Of a stretch of 54,892 nt of DNA, positions 41,316 through 48,485 are shown in pieces. How positions within the stretch are numbered: position 1 is the first letter of the stretch; each line of letters opens with the position of its first letter. A program made the position numbers and the translations under genes. The stretch comes from Suilimivivens sp009774465 (GTDB lineage: Bacteria > Bacillota > Clostridia > Lachnospirales > Lachnospiraceae), in NCBI GenBank assembly GCA_947382645.1, contig CANDAE010000027.1, positions 1-54,892 of the forward strand. The letters run 5' to 3'. The notes beneath the pieces are model-generated. The model ran no database searches. It was not told the origin of the DNA and saw only the letters and a program-made list of their open reading frames with translations.

Positions 41316-41891
41316 TCAACTTTCCTGCTCACCATTTTCATTTTCCCTAAAATATATTCTACGTATTCTTCCTCCCCTTATTTCTACTCTTCCAATTTCT
41401 TTTGCCGGAGTCCCCGCAATAATAACATGGTCTTTATAACTTTCATTGACAAAACTATTTGCCCCTATAATACAGCAATCACCAATTTCAACTCCTTTGC
41501 TGATAATCGACATCGGTCCAATATAGCAATTATTTCCGATTACCACAGGTTCATAAACGGTTTCTGCCTTTCCCCCTGAAACGCACTTATCAACTGTATC
41601 ATGTGTATAGATCTGTACTCCTGATGAAATACTGCAATGATTTCCTATTGTCAGTCCACCACCAGTTCCATCTAACAATGTAAATGGTCCAATCCAAGTA
41701 TCCTTTCCCACGCGTACATTACCCATTACAATACTGCTATCATAAATGCTTGTTTTTTCCCCAAAACCTAAATACTTAGCTTTTTCCCATCGATCAACAA
41801 TTAGCTCTCCAAATGGCAGTACTCGATGCCATTTTTTGTTCTTTTTTTTCCTCTCCTGAATATACAATTTTTTAATTTTATTCTTATACAT
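41316..41891 (-). CDS. Hexapeptide-repeat acetyltransferase
   Basis: This is a 191-residue left-handed beta-helix protein of the maltose/serine acetyltransferase-like group. Hexapeptide repeats run from about residue 50 (SIYDSSIVMGNVRVGKDTWIGPFTLLDG) to 165 (CCIIGANSFVNESYKDHVIIAGTPAKEIG). The loop IYTHDTVDKC carries the likely catalytic histidine. It starts with a basic helix (MYKNKIKKLYIQERKKK). It probably acetylates a sugar hydroxyl or amine. It is spaced 79 nt from the SIS gene upstream and 247 nt from the next gene downstream, and its ribosome binding site is weak. Confidence 0.82.
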   Translation of the reverse strand: MYKNKIKKLYIQERKKKNKKWHRVLPFGELIVDRWEKAKYLGFGEKTSIYDSSIVMGNVRVGKDTWIGPFTLLDGTGGGLTIGNHCSISSGVQIYTHDTVDKCVSGGKAETVYEPVVIGNNCYIGPMSIISKGVEIGDCCIIGANSFVNESYKDHVIIAGTPAKEIGRVEIRGGRIRRIYFRENENGEQES

Positions 41892-41970
41892 TTTTATTTT
41901 CTCAATCCATATTGTTGAATCTTATTCTTTCTGCAAAATATCCTTTGTTCTAACAAAATAAAATGGCATT

Positions 41971-42558
41971 TTACCTCTGACAATCTAGAAGAACTCCAAT
42001 ATGCCCACCCGGATGATTCCTCTTAAAATCTTCTATTTGTAGTCCCATCACTGCTGCAATCTTCATGACCAGTCCCTGTAGTACAATCAAATTGATTGTG
42101 GTTGAGTTATTGGGCATAATATTCCACAAGTCGCCCTCATGCATCAAATCAATCACAACACTGTTTGATATTTCTTTTGTGAGGGTGCTCTCCTTCTCAA
42201 AGGTCAAAAGCCACATATTCACTTTACGTTCTTTTAAAAGCCTCGTAAGATATACAGATTCTGATGTTTCCCCACTTTTTGTAAGTATAATCACCATATC
42301 CCCGTCTTTCACAACGCCCATATCCCCATGAACTGCCGAGTTGGTATTTAAAAAATATGCCTCCAGTCCCAAAGACTGCATGGAACCCACGAACTTTTCA
42401 CATACGGGAACATTTTTTCCTAAACCTGAAACAATAATTTTGTGTCCGGCTTTTAATGTTTCAACGCCTTCTGTCACCCACCGCTCAAACAATTCCATAT
42501 CCATAGAATGAATTGCATGTTCAAATTCCTTTAACTGCTTATCAAAATATGTAGTCAT
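41971..42558 (-). CDS. SIS-domain sugar phosphate isomerase (KpsF/GutQ-like)
   Basis: This is a 195-residue single SIS domain without the CBS pair found in KpsF. It has GHKIIVSGLGKNVPVCEKF, VIILTKSGETSESV, and NHPGGHIGVLL, the last resembling the KpsF HPGGALG motif. It should isomerise an aldose/ketose phosphate, such as arabinose 5-phosphate/ribulose 5-phosphate. Its ATG directly follows the stop of the nucleotidyltransferase-kinase fusion, so the two are translationally coupled and probably use related sugar phosphates. GmhA-type heptose isomerase is an alternative. Confidence 0.85.
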   Translation of the reverse strand: MTTYFDKQLKEFEHAIHSMDMELFERWVTEGVETLKAGHKIIVSGLGKNVPVCEKFVGSMQSLGLEAYFLNTNSAVHGDMGVVKDGDMVIILTKSGETSESVYLTRLLKERKVNMWLLTFEKESTLTKEISNSVVIDLMHEGDLWNIMPNNSTTINLIVLQGLVMKIAAVMGLQIEDFKRNHPGGHIGVLLDCQR

Positions 42559-44085
42559 TTACAAAACCTCTTCCAAATAATAAATTCCGTTGTAAAAAGC
42601 GCCGCAGATAGAGTCATAATCCTGCCATGCATAAGTGGTAAGAGATAACCAGATCACAGCATGTAAAAGCTTTATTTCCGCCCTATCTGTCTTTGTAAGT
42701 TCAAAGAACTTATCTTCCATGTCTTCCCAGTGGTTTGAAGCAATTTCCAGTTTGACTCCTTCCGCTGCATCATTTCCAATATAAAGTTTGAAATCTTTTA
42801 AATTAAATCTGTCATAATTTCCAACAATGGAATAATACATTTTAGCCCAGTCATATCTCACATCCCCAAACAGTTCGCAATACCCAAAATAACCTCTTGG
42901 ATCAATCAGAACCGGATCTCCATTTTCCCGCAGCATCATGTTGGAAAATGTGCAGTCCCCATGAATAAAATGAAACTGCCCGCAAGTCTGATTTAACTTT
43001 TCCAAAGCTTTCTCCAGCTCCCTTTTATAAAAATAAACATTTCTGCAGGTTCTTCCATTGACCAGGATTTTTTTCTCTCTGGCAAATGGTACCAGATCCT
43101 GAATTTGGGATAGTCTGTCGAAAGTCTTGTTAAAGTAAGCCTCTTTCAAACTGAAGGTATCCGCAGGCATACTTTCTGCCTGATGGATCTTTTTTAAAGA
43201 ATCTACCAATTTCTCAAGAATATTTGTTTTTAGTGTGGTGCTCAGTTCTGAAGCTTCGTAGATATTTTTCCCTTTGATATATTCCATTTGCAGGGGCTGT
43301 GTGCTGTATATTTCAGGGAGTATTTCTATATTTAATTTTCTTGCTTTTTCATACCATGCACATTCTCTGACCGCCAGCTTATCCCCCTGTTTATCAACAG
43401 GTTCTTTCATCAGGCAGTTGCCGGTTATGGTTATTTTATTAAACGGTCTGCATTTGGATTGTTCCAGCTTTTCATATTCTTCTATCAACCCGAATTCTCT
43501 TGTGCCTGCCAGACCAATTTCCTGATAATCCATCCGGTTTTGCTGCATCCACCTTACCAGTTCTCCGCTTTCAGGAATCTGAGCCAGTTTTGCCTTGTCT
43601 GTGAACAAAAAGAAACCTGCTACGCCATGTTCCTCTGACCGCTTTTCTTCAAATTCCCCGTCCTGATAACTCCACCTGCATGGAAATGTCTGAGATATTC
43701 CAACATAATCATCTACCGGCTGTATTCTGCTGTCTTCATACTCTTCTGGCAGTTCAAATTTATCAGGTAAAATAAGGTCAGACCACACCAGCATAAACGA
43801 TTGGTTTTCTGGCATTAAATCAAGCGCCTGTTTCACACCTGCGCATGTGCCTGTCCCTGATGCCTCCACAATCTGATACTTCACATCTGCAAAAGCCTCA
43901 AGATAATTTCTCATAACTTCTTTTTTATAATCAGCTATAATTACAAAGCGCTTATCCGGATATTTTCGAAAAAGATGAAACAACATGGGTAAATTATCTA
44001 CCGGAACCAATGCTTTGGGTTTGTTTTCTGTTAAATATTTCAGCCGGGTGCCTTTTCCGCCTGCCTGCACTACGATATAATCCAT
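42559..44085 (-). CDS. Nucleotidyltransferase - aminoglycoside-phosphotransferase-fold kinase fusion
   Basis: This is a 508-residue bifunctional protein. The N-terminal half (about 1-235) is a sugar-nucleotide pyrophosphorylase-type domain with VVQAGGKGTRLKYLTENKPKAL at the start. The C-terminal half (about 260-508) has an APH/choline-kinase fold with FIHGDCTFSNMML (catalytic base) and VLIDPRGYFG (metal aspartate). It may phosphorylate a sugar or polyol and then activate it as a nucleotide, for example NDP-sugar or CDP-alcohol; the SIS gene immediately downstream could supply the sugar phosphate. I start at 44085 (AGGAG 10 nt upstream), as the longer frame overlaps the resolvase-like gene. 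Confidence 0.88.
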   Translation of the reverse strand: MDYIVVQAGGKGTRLKYLTENKPKALVPVDNLPMLFHLFRKYPDKRFVIIADYKKEVMRNYLEAFADVKYQIVEASGTGTCAGVKQALDLMPENQSFMLVWSDLILPDKFELPEEYEDSRIQPVDDYVGISQTFPCRWSYQDGEFEEKRSEEHGVAGFFLFTDKAKLAQIPESGELVRWMQQNRMDYQEIGLAGTREFGLIEEYEKLEQSKCRPFNKITITGNCLMKEPVDKQGDKLAVRECAWYEKARKLNIEILPEIYSTQPLQMEYIKGKNIYEASELSTTLKTNILEKLVDSLKKIHQAESMPADTFSLKEAYFNKTFDRLSQIQDLVPFAREKKILVNGRTCRNVYFYKRELEKALEKLNQTCGQFHFIHGDCTFSNMMLRENGDPVLIDPRGYFGYCELFGDVRYDWAKMYYSIVGNYDRFNLKDFKLYIGNDAAEGVKLEIASNHWEDMEDKFFELTKTDRAEIKLLHAVIWLSLTTYAWQDYDSICGAFYNGIYYLEEVL

Positions 44086-44087
44086 TT

Positions 44088-44705
44088 TTAATTGACTCCT
44101 GCATAATGAGTGCTTTCTTTCGCTGCTTTCGCTCTTCTGTAAAATGTTGTCCTGCTCAGCCCGCACATATCAGCCGCTTTCTCTACGGAAATTTCTTTAT
44201 TCAGCCATTGGTTATAAGCTTTTGAAAAGTTTGGTGCCGGGTTCTGCGGTCTGCCAAATATAATTCCTCTTTCCTTTGCTTCCGCAATCCCTTCCCGCTG
44301 TCTGTTTCTTCGAATATTACTCTCTGATGCTGCTACATACTCCAGCATGTTCAAAACAATATCAGCTGTTCCAAACTCATAATCCGTGTTCTCCCTTCGC
44401 GTATCAATTGAGGGCATGTCCATTACAACAATGTCAGCTTTCTTTTCCTTGGTCAAAACTCTCCATTGTTTACAGACTTCTTTATATCCATCCCCTAATG
44501 AGGAGAGATTACAAATATACAGTAAATCACCTTCCTGTATTTTTTGAAGCATCAGTTGATATTGTGGAAATTTGCGGTTTGTCTTTGTAGGATAATCCAG
44601 AAAAATATTTTCCTCTGATATCTGAATGTTTCGCATGATATTTGCTTTATCTATATTTCCTTTATCCCCAGCCACGATCCTCAAATATGCATATGATTCA
44701 TGCAT
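44088..44705 (-). CDS. Serine-resolvase homologue lacking the catalytic residues (putative regulator)
   Basis: This is a 205-residue protein that aligns without gaps to the active resolvase at 44936-45541 over 160 residues. The start YLRIVAG replaces YVRVSTQ, so the catalytic Ser11 is Val. SIDRLGR becomes LSSLGDG, so the active-site arginines Arg69 and Arg72 are Ser and Asp. ENERK becomes ASESN, so Arg129 is Ser; Arg9 is kept. The C-terminal helix-turn-helix (KAADMCGLSRTTFYRRAK) is intact. Strand cleavage is very unlikely, so I infer a DNA-binding regulator or structural protein. It is the first gene of the glycan operon, with a good promoter at 44748-44775 and AAGGTGAT before the ATG. Confidence 0.85.
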   Translation of the reverse strand: MHESYAYLRIVAGDKGNIDKANIMRNIQISEENIFLDYPTKTNRKFPQYQLMLQKIQEGDLLYICNLSSLGDGYKEVCKQWRVLTKEKKADIVVMDMPSIDTRRENTDYEFGTADIVLNMLEYVAASESNIRRNRQREGIAEAKERGIIFGRPQNPAPNFSKAYNQWLNKEISVEKAADMCGLSRTTFYRRAKAAKESTHYAGVN

Positions 44706-44747
44706 TATTTATCACCTTCACTATTCAATAAGGTATAGTTAATTGAA

Positions 44748-44775
44748 ATATTAGAATTCTTGAAATTATTGTCAA
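44748..44775 (-). promoter_or_regulatory. Promoter of the glycan operon
   Basis: On the minus strand TTGACA (44770-44775) and TAATAT (44748-44753) are 16 nt apart. Transcription should start near 44741 and read into the resolvase-like gene after a leader of about 35 nt. The spacer holds an 8-bp palindrome AGAATTCT. It is the only clear promoter I see for the 22-kb run. Confidence 0.7.
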
Positions 44776-44894
44776 AAATAGATAAAGTTTACGGTAAATA
44801 TTTGTTGATTTTATGTCGATATGATAATATAATAATACTGGTTTTCAAAAATGAGTGTTGTTCCAAAAACTATGGATTTTTAAAATAATAAAAT

Positions 44895-44930
44895 TCCGGA
44901 TTATCATGCTTTCACACATGATAATCCGGA
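44895..44930. terminator. Strong hairpin terminator after the active resolvase
   Basis: A perfect 14-bp stem (TCCGGATTATCATG with its complement) encloses an 8-nt loop. It lies 5 nt past the stop codon of the active resolvase gene. On the minus strand the stem is followed by ATTTTATTATTTT, so it should end the transcript before the glycan promoter. AT-rich flanks also permit the opposite orientation. Confidence 0.8.
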
Positions 44931-44935
44931 TTATT

Positions 44936-45541
44936 TTATTTCGATATGTTTCCTTTTCTTTTTCTTGCCCGATAGTAAAAAGTTCCTGTTTTCAGTCCAC
45001 ACAGTCTGGCCGCTTCATCTGCTGTAATTTCCTTTGACAGCCATTTTTTGTAAGTGCTGTTAAAATCCGGCGCTTTCTTTTCCGGTCTTCCGAACTTTAC
45101 ACCGCGCCTTCTGGCAGCCTCAATGCCCTCCATTTGACGTTCCTTAAGTGTTTTTCGTTCATTCTCACTCACATAGCTAAGTAGTGCCAGAACCAGATCC
45201 GCTATCAACGTTCCCAGAAGATCCTTGCCTTTTCTGGTATCAAGCAGAGGCATATCCAGTATCACAATATCTACTTTCTTCTCTTTTGTCAGAATTCTCC
45301 ATTGCTCCAAAACCTCTTCATAATTTCTTCCAAGCCTGTCAATGCTTTTCACATACAGGGTATCCCCCTCTTTTAAACTCCTCAGCAGCTTCCTGTACAT
45401 CGGACGATTAAAATCTTTTCCAGACTGCTTGTCAATGTAAATATTTTTTTCTTCAATCCCTGCTTCCAACATTGCAAGCAATTGCCTGTCTTCATTCTGA
45501 TGCTGCGTGCTTACACGCACATACGAGTATGATTTTCCCAT
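44936..45541 (-). CDS. Serine recombinase (resolvase family), intact
   Basis: This is a 201-residue small serine recombinase. The N-terminal catalytic domain has YVRVS with the nucleophile Ser11, the arginines in SIDRLGR (Arg69, Arg72), Glu128/Arg129 in SENERK, and the long E helix; the C-terminal helix-turn-helix is LCGLKTGTFYYRARK. All catalytic positions are present, unlike the paralogue downstream. It could be a transposon resolvase or an invertase. The ATG at 45541 has GGAAGGA about 11 nt upstream. It lies between the hicAB operon and the terminator, and no res-site repeats are obvious nearby. Confidence 0.9.
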   Translation of the reverse strand: MGKSYSYVRVSTQHQNEDRQLLAMLEAGIEEKNIYIDKQSGKDFNRPMYRKLLRSLKEGDTLYVKSIDRLGRNYEEVLEQWRILTKEKKVDIVILDMPLLDTRKGKDLLGTLIADLVLALLSYVSENERKTLKERQMEGIEAARRRGVKFGRPEKKAPDFNSTYKKWLSKEITADEAARLCGLKTGTFYYRARKRKGNISK

Positions 45542-45601
45542 GCCACACAATTCCTTCCTTTTTTGGAATAATAGCATAAAAAATCATCTCGTCCAAAGAA
45601 A

Positions 45602-46012
45602 TTATAATATATTTAGCTTTGCTATCAATGCCTCCTGCAATACTCTGGATACATTAATATTCGCCTTTTCAGCTTCCCGGTTTAACCAGTTAGGCAAAGT
45701 AACATTTCTTCTTACCGCCTTATTGTCAATCCTTCTGCGATACTCTTCAAAATCAACATCTACCAAAGATATATAACTGAATCCATTCTCCACAAAGGTT
45801 CCTGAACTTAATTCAATATTTTCAAGTTCTGACGCTTTTGGTATTTCCAACTCCATGTCTTCTAATGTAATTCCCTTTAATCCAATCGCATCTCGAGCCA
45901 TTTCAATGGCGTCCAGCTTATTTTTTCCTTCTGTAAAAATTTTCATATCAGGTACCTCTACTAAGACTTCATTTTCAGTTTGAGTAAAAATTGTTGGATA
46001 TACTGTTTTCAT
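45602..46012 (-). CDS. hicB: HicB-family antitoxin
   Basis: This is a 136-residue protein. The N-terminal part has the HicB-type pattern (FTQTENEVLVEVPDMKIFTEG, then DAIEMARDAIGL), a partial RNase H-like fold. The C-terminal part (RRNVTLPNWLNREAEKANINVSRVLQEAL) is a ribbon-helix-helix DNA-binding domain. It neutralises HicA and represses its own operon. GGAGG lies 5 nt before the ATG at 46012, which is 15 nt after the hicA stop, so hicA and hicB are co-translated. The toxin-first order is the standard for hicAB. Confidence 0.92.
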   Translation of the reverse strand: MKTVYPTIFTQTENEVLVEVPDMKIFTEGKNKLDAIEMARDAIGLKGITLEDMELEIPKASELENIELSSGTFVENGFSYISLVDVDFEEYRRRIDNKAVRRNVTLPNWLNREAEKANINVSRVLQEALIAKLNIL

Positions 46013-46027
46013 TTCAACCTCCAAATT

Positions 46028-46198
46028 TCATAATCCCCATTTTTTCATAATTGCCTTAGCCAATTTTTCATTTATTTCCTTATGTCTGGGAATTTCCTCT
46101 ATATTTTCACCTCTGACATATACATCATGATTTCCTCCATGTCGTTTAAACTTAAATCCAATTTTAATCAATTTTTTAACCAGATCTTTTTGTTTCAT
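46028..46198 (-). CDS. hicA: HicA-family mRNA interferase toxin
   Basis: This is a 56-residue protein, below common length cut-offs. It starts MKQKDLVKKLIKIGFKFKR and contains HGGNHDVYVRG with the catalytic histidine of the double-stranded RNA-binding-like HicA fold, then EEIPRHKEINEKLAKAI. HicA cleaves mRNA and is silenced by HicB. It lies directly downstream of a promoter with a palindromic operator and just upstream of hicB. The start codon ATG at 46198 is only about 9 nt from the predicted transcription start, so the leader is very short. Confidence 0.9.
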   Translation of the reverse strand: MKQKDLVKKLIKIGFKFKRHGGNHDVYVRGENIEEIPRHKEINEKLAKAIMKKWGL

Positions 46199-46213
46199 TT
46201 GTATTCTTCATCA

Positions 46214-46243
46214 ATTATACACATTTTATGTGTATAAAGTCAA
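46214..46243 (-). promoter_or_regulatory. hicAB promoter with palindromic operator
   Basis: On the minus strand TTGACT (46238-46243) and TATAAT (46214-46219) are 18 nt apart. Between and over the -10 lies a perfect dyad, TATACACAT-AAA-ATGTGTATA (46216-46236). HicB's ribbon-helix-helix domain would bind such a site and repress the operon. Confidence 0.85.
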
Positions 46244-46249
46244 CAACTA

Positions 46250-46427
46250 CAAACATTACTTATTTACGTTTTCTTTTTACCACGTTAGTTATTAGGAAAT
46301 TTAACGAAAACATCCCGACTGTTCCATTTACACTGAACTATAAGAAAACAAAGATTTTAAAGATATAGCTACATTATCATTTATTTTTCATTTTAACAAT
46401 AAATTTTTAATAAACTTTTAATTAAAA
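46250..46427. other. AT-rich spacer with no recognised feature
   Basis: Between the hicAB promoter and the terminator of the coiled-coil gene this very AT-rich stretch holds no open frame, RNA gene or clear repeat that I can support. Confidence 0.5.
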
Positions 46428-46486
46428 AAATAGAGCAAAATCTCACTCTGTTAGAATTAATTCCATAGTGATTTTCTGCTCTATTT
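46428..46486 (-). terminator. Intrinsic terminator of the 46514-47086 gene
   Basis: On the minus strand AAATAGAGCA (46477-46486) pairs with TGCTCTATTT (46428-46437) around a long loop in which GAAAATCAC can pair with GTGAGATTTT, then a run of seven Ts follows. It lies 28 nt after the stop codon. The large loop makes it a two-part hairpin. Confidence 0.75.
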
Positions 46487-46513
46487 ACGTCGCTTCAGTT
46501 ATTAAATCAAATT

Positions 46514-47086
46514 TTAAACACGCATATCAAAAGGCATATATGGAAGCTTACCTGCATCCATTTCCTCTACTGGCATTAAATTCCCTTCCTGCAGTTCCTT
46601 AGCCGATTGCTCAAGAATCTCTTCCTCTACTTCCTCCATCGCTTCGGAAACTGCCTCTTCCATTTCCTCCAGACTTTCCGTTAATGCTCCCTTGGATTCA
46701 TCTAATCCAAGCGCTTCTTCCGCCATCTCCTTCTTTCTTTCCTCCGGTGTCTTTGGCTCCGTCTTTTCCGTTGCTTCTGCAATCTTCTCGCCCTGTTCCA
46801 TCGCTTCATCCAGGACGTGTCCCATCTGCTCATTATTATAGGCCTTTTTCACTTCTGCTATCTGATCTTCATAGGAGTGAAACATCTCAAGCTTTCTTGC
46901 AATCTCTTCCAGGCTGTCGCATTCCATATTTTTTAAGTTTGCTTTCTGATTCTCCAAAAAATCTATCTGGTTCTGTGCTTTCTGCTGACGCTCCATCTTA
47001 TCCTGCGCGCTCTTTGATGTTCCAAATGCTCCAAACTGCCGACTCAAAGCAGAAAAAATATTTGACTGATTAATTGATAGATTCAT
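46514..47086 (-). CDS. Acidic coiled-coil protein of unknown function
   Basis: This is a 190-residue, very acidic, helix-rich protein. It starts MNLSINQSNIFSALSRQFGAFG, then has a charged coiled coil (about 25-100, with QKAQNQIDFLENQKANLK) and a Glu-rich helix (about 110-170, EEMEEAVSEAMEEVEEEILEQ). No catalytic motif or membrane segment is visible. The start at 47086 is 6 nt after GGAGG; the ATG two codons earlier is too close. It is monocistronic, with a terminator at 46428-46486. The N-terminal pattern reminds me of Lachnospiraceae small proteins of unknown role, but I cannot assign a family. Confidence 0.7.
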   Translation of the reverse strand: MNLSINQSNIFSALSRQFGAFGTSKSAQDKMERQQKAQNQIDFLENQKANLKNMECDSLEEIARKLEMFHSYEDQIAEVKKAYNNEQMGHVLDEAMEQGEKIAEATEKTEPKTPEERKKEMAEEALGLDESKGALTESLEEMEEAVSEAMEEVEEEILEQSAKELQEGNLMPVEEMDAGKLPYMPFDMRV

Positions 47087-47222
47087 AACCATCCTCCTGT
47101 AAAAAATTCATCACCAAAAACTGTTCTTTTCTTCTGTTATATACATCGGACTGTCTCAAATTTTGTCATAGCTTTTTGCTATAAAACAGTGATTTTCTGC
47201 AATGAAAAACAACGCTATGTTA

Positions 47223-47249
47223 AAAGAGCCATCACATTGATGGCTCTTT
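47223..47249. terminator. Terminator overlapping the prfB stop codon
   Basis: AAAGAGCCATC (47223-47233) and GATGGCTCTTT (47239-47249) form a perfect 11-bp hairpin that includes the last codons and the TGA of prfB. On the minus strand it ends in TTTTAAC. Termination may be moderate, as the U tract is short. Confidence 0.65.
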
Positions 47250-48363
47250 CGCAGTTTTACTTACATTTATCCACTTTAAATATTCATTGATAAAAAGGTC
47301 AATTGCTCCGTCCATGACTGCATCCACATTTCCTGTTTCTGCACTGGTTCGATGGTCTTTGACCATAGTATAGGGCTGCATAACATACGACCGGATCTGA
47401 TTTCCCCAGCCAATTTCCTTTACTTCCCCGCGGATGTCGGAAAGCTTTTCCGCATTAGCTTCCTTTTTCAGCATATACAGCTTTGCTTTCAGCATCTGCA
47501 TGGCCTTGTCCTTATTTTGAAACTGGGAACGTTCATTCTGACACTGAACCACAATCCCTGTAGGGATATGGGTAATGCGGATTGCTGAGGAAGTTTTATT
47601 TATATGCTGGCCTCCGGCGCCGCTGCTTCGATAAGTGTCAATCCGAAGCTCGTCTTCATTGATCTCCACATCCACATCCTCTTCAATATCCGGCATAACA
47701 TCTAAAGATACAAAGGAAGTCTGGCGCTTTCCCTGGGCATTAAAAGGTGAAATACGCACCAGCCTGTGAACGCCCTTTTCCGACTTTAAATATCCATAGG
47801 CGTTGGTTCCGTTTACCTGAAAAGTCACCGACTTGATTCCAGCTTCATCTCCATCCAGATAGTCCAAAACCTCCACGGAAAATCCCCTGCGCTCAGCCCA
47901 TCTGGTATACATCCGGTAAAGCATGGAACACCAGTCACAGCTTTCCGTTCCTCCGGCACCTGCATTTAACTTTAAAATAGCATTTAATCCGTCATATTCA
48001 TCAGAAAGCAATGTGCTGATACGAATCTCCTCAAATGCGCTGATAAACTCATCAAGCTCTGTCCGTATATCTTCGGCAAGCTGTTCATCCTCTTCCTCGT
48101 ATCCCATCTCGATTAATGTCTCAATGTCCTCGTACTGAGCAGACAGCCCTTCAATCGTTTCTACTGTATCTTTCAGATTTTTCAGTTCTTTCATTTTACG
48201 GTTGGAACTGTCAGGATCATCCCAAAACCCGGGGGCCTCCATTTCTCTTTCCAGCTCTTCAATCTTTTTTGACTTATTTGCTAAGTCAAAGTGAATCCCT
48301 CACTTCCGCTAAAGGGCTTTTATATGCCTGTAATTCAGACTTCATCTGGTCTAACTCTACCAC
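47232..48363 (-). CDS. prfB: Peptide chain release factor 2 (programmed +1 frameshift)
   Basis: RF2 recognises UGA and UAA stop codons. The gene is in two frames: a GTG start at 48363 (AGAGGTGA 6 nt upstream) gives 25 codons ending CTT-TGA-C at 48285-48291, the classic slippery stop. A +1 shift there continues in the frame that ends at 47232, for a total of about 376 residues. The main part shows SPF (the tripeptide anticodon, in VRISPFNAQG) and the GGQ motif in SGAGGQHINK. A shorter reading from the ATG at 48242 would miss the N-terminal domain. Regulation is autogenous: RF2 shortage favours the shift. Confidence 0.95.
48285..48291 (-). promoter_or_regulatory. prfB programmed +1 frameshift site
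   Basis: On the minus strand the sequence reads CTTTGAC: a CTT codon, an in-frame TGA and a following C. This is the canonical RF2 slip site. The stop is codon 26, as in other bacteria. A purine-rich AGGGAT lies a few bases upstream, where the internal Shine-Dalgarno-like stimulator normally is. Confidence 0.93.
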
Positions 48364-48485
48364 TTAACGTTCACCTCTTTCTTTTTTATACTATTTTCAT
48401 TTTAAAAACACATCAATCCGGCTTTTTGCGGGCATCTTGGCTGCCTTTTTACAGGCTGCGGCCATCAGGCTTAAAACCATATATC

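Noticed and set aside
44706..44935. Invertible promoter switched by the neighbouring serine recombinase
   Set aside because: The only clear inverted repeat there is the terminator hairpin (arms 8 nt apart); no pair of inverted repeats flanks the promoter.
47105..47165. Sigma-D-like (flagellar) promoter CCGATGT ahead of the acidic coiled-coil gene
   Set aside because: The upstream TAAA element is not at the right distance; a single half-match is not enough.
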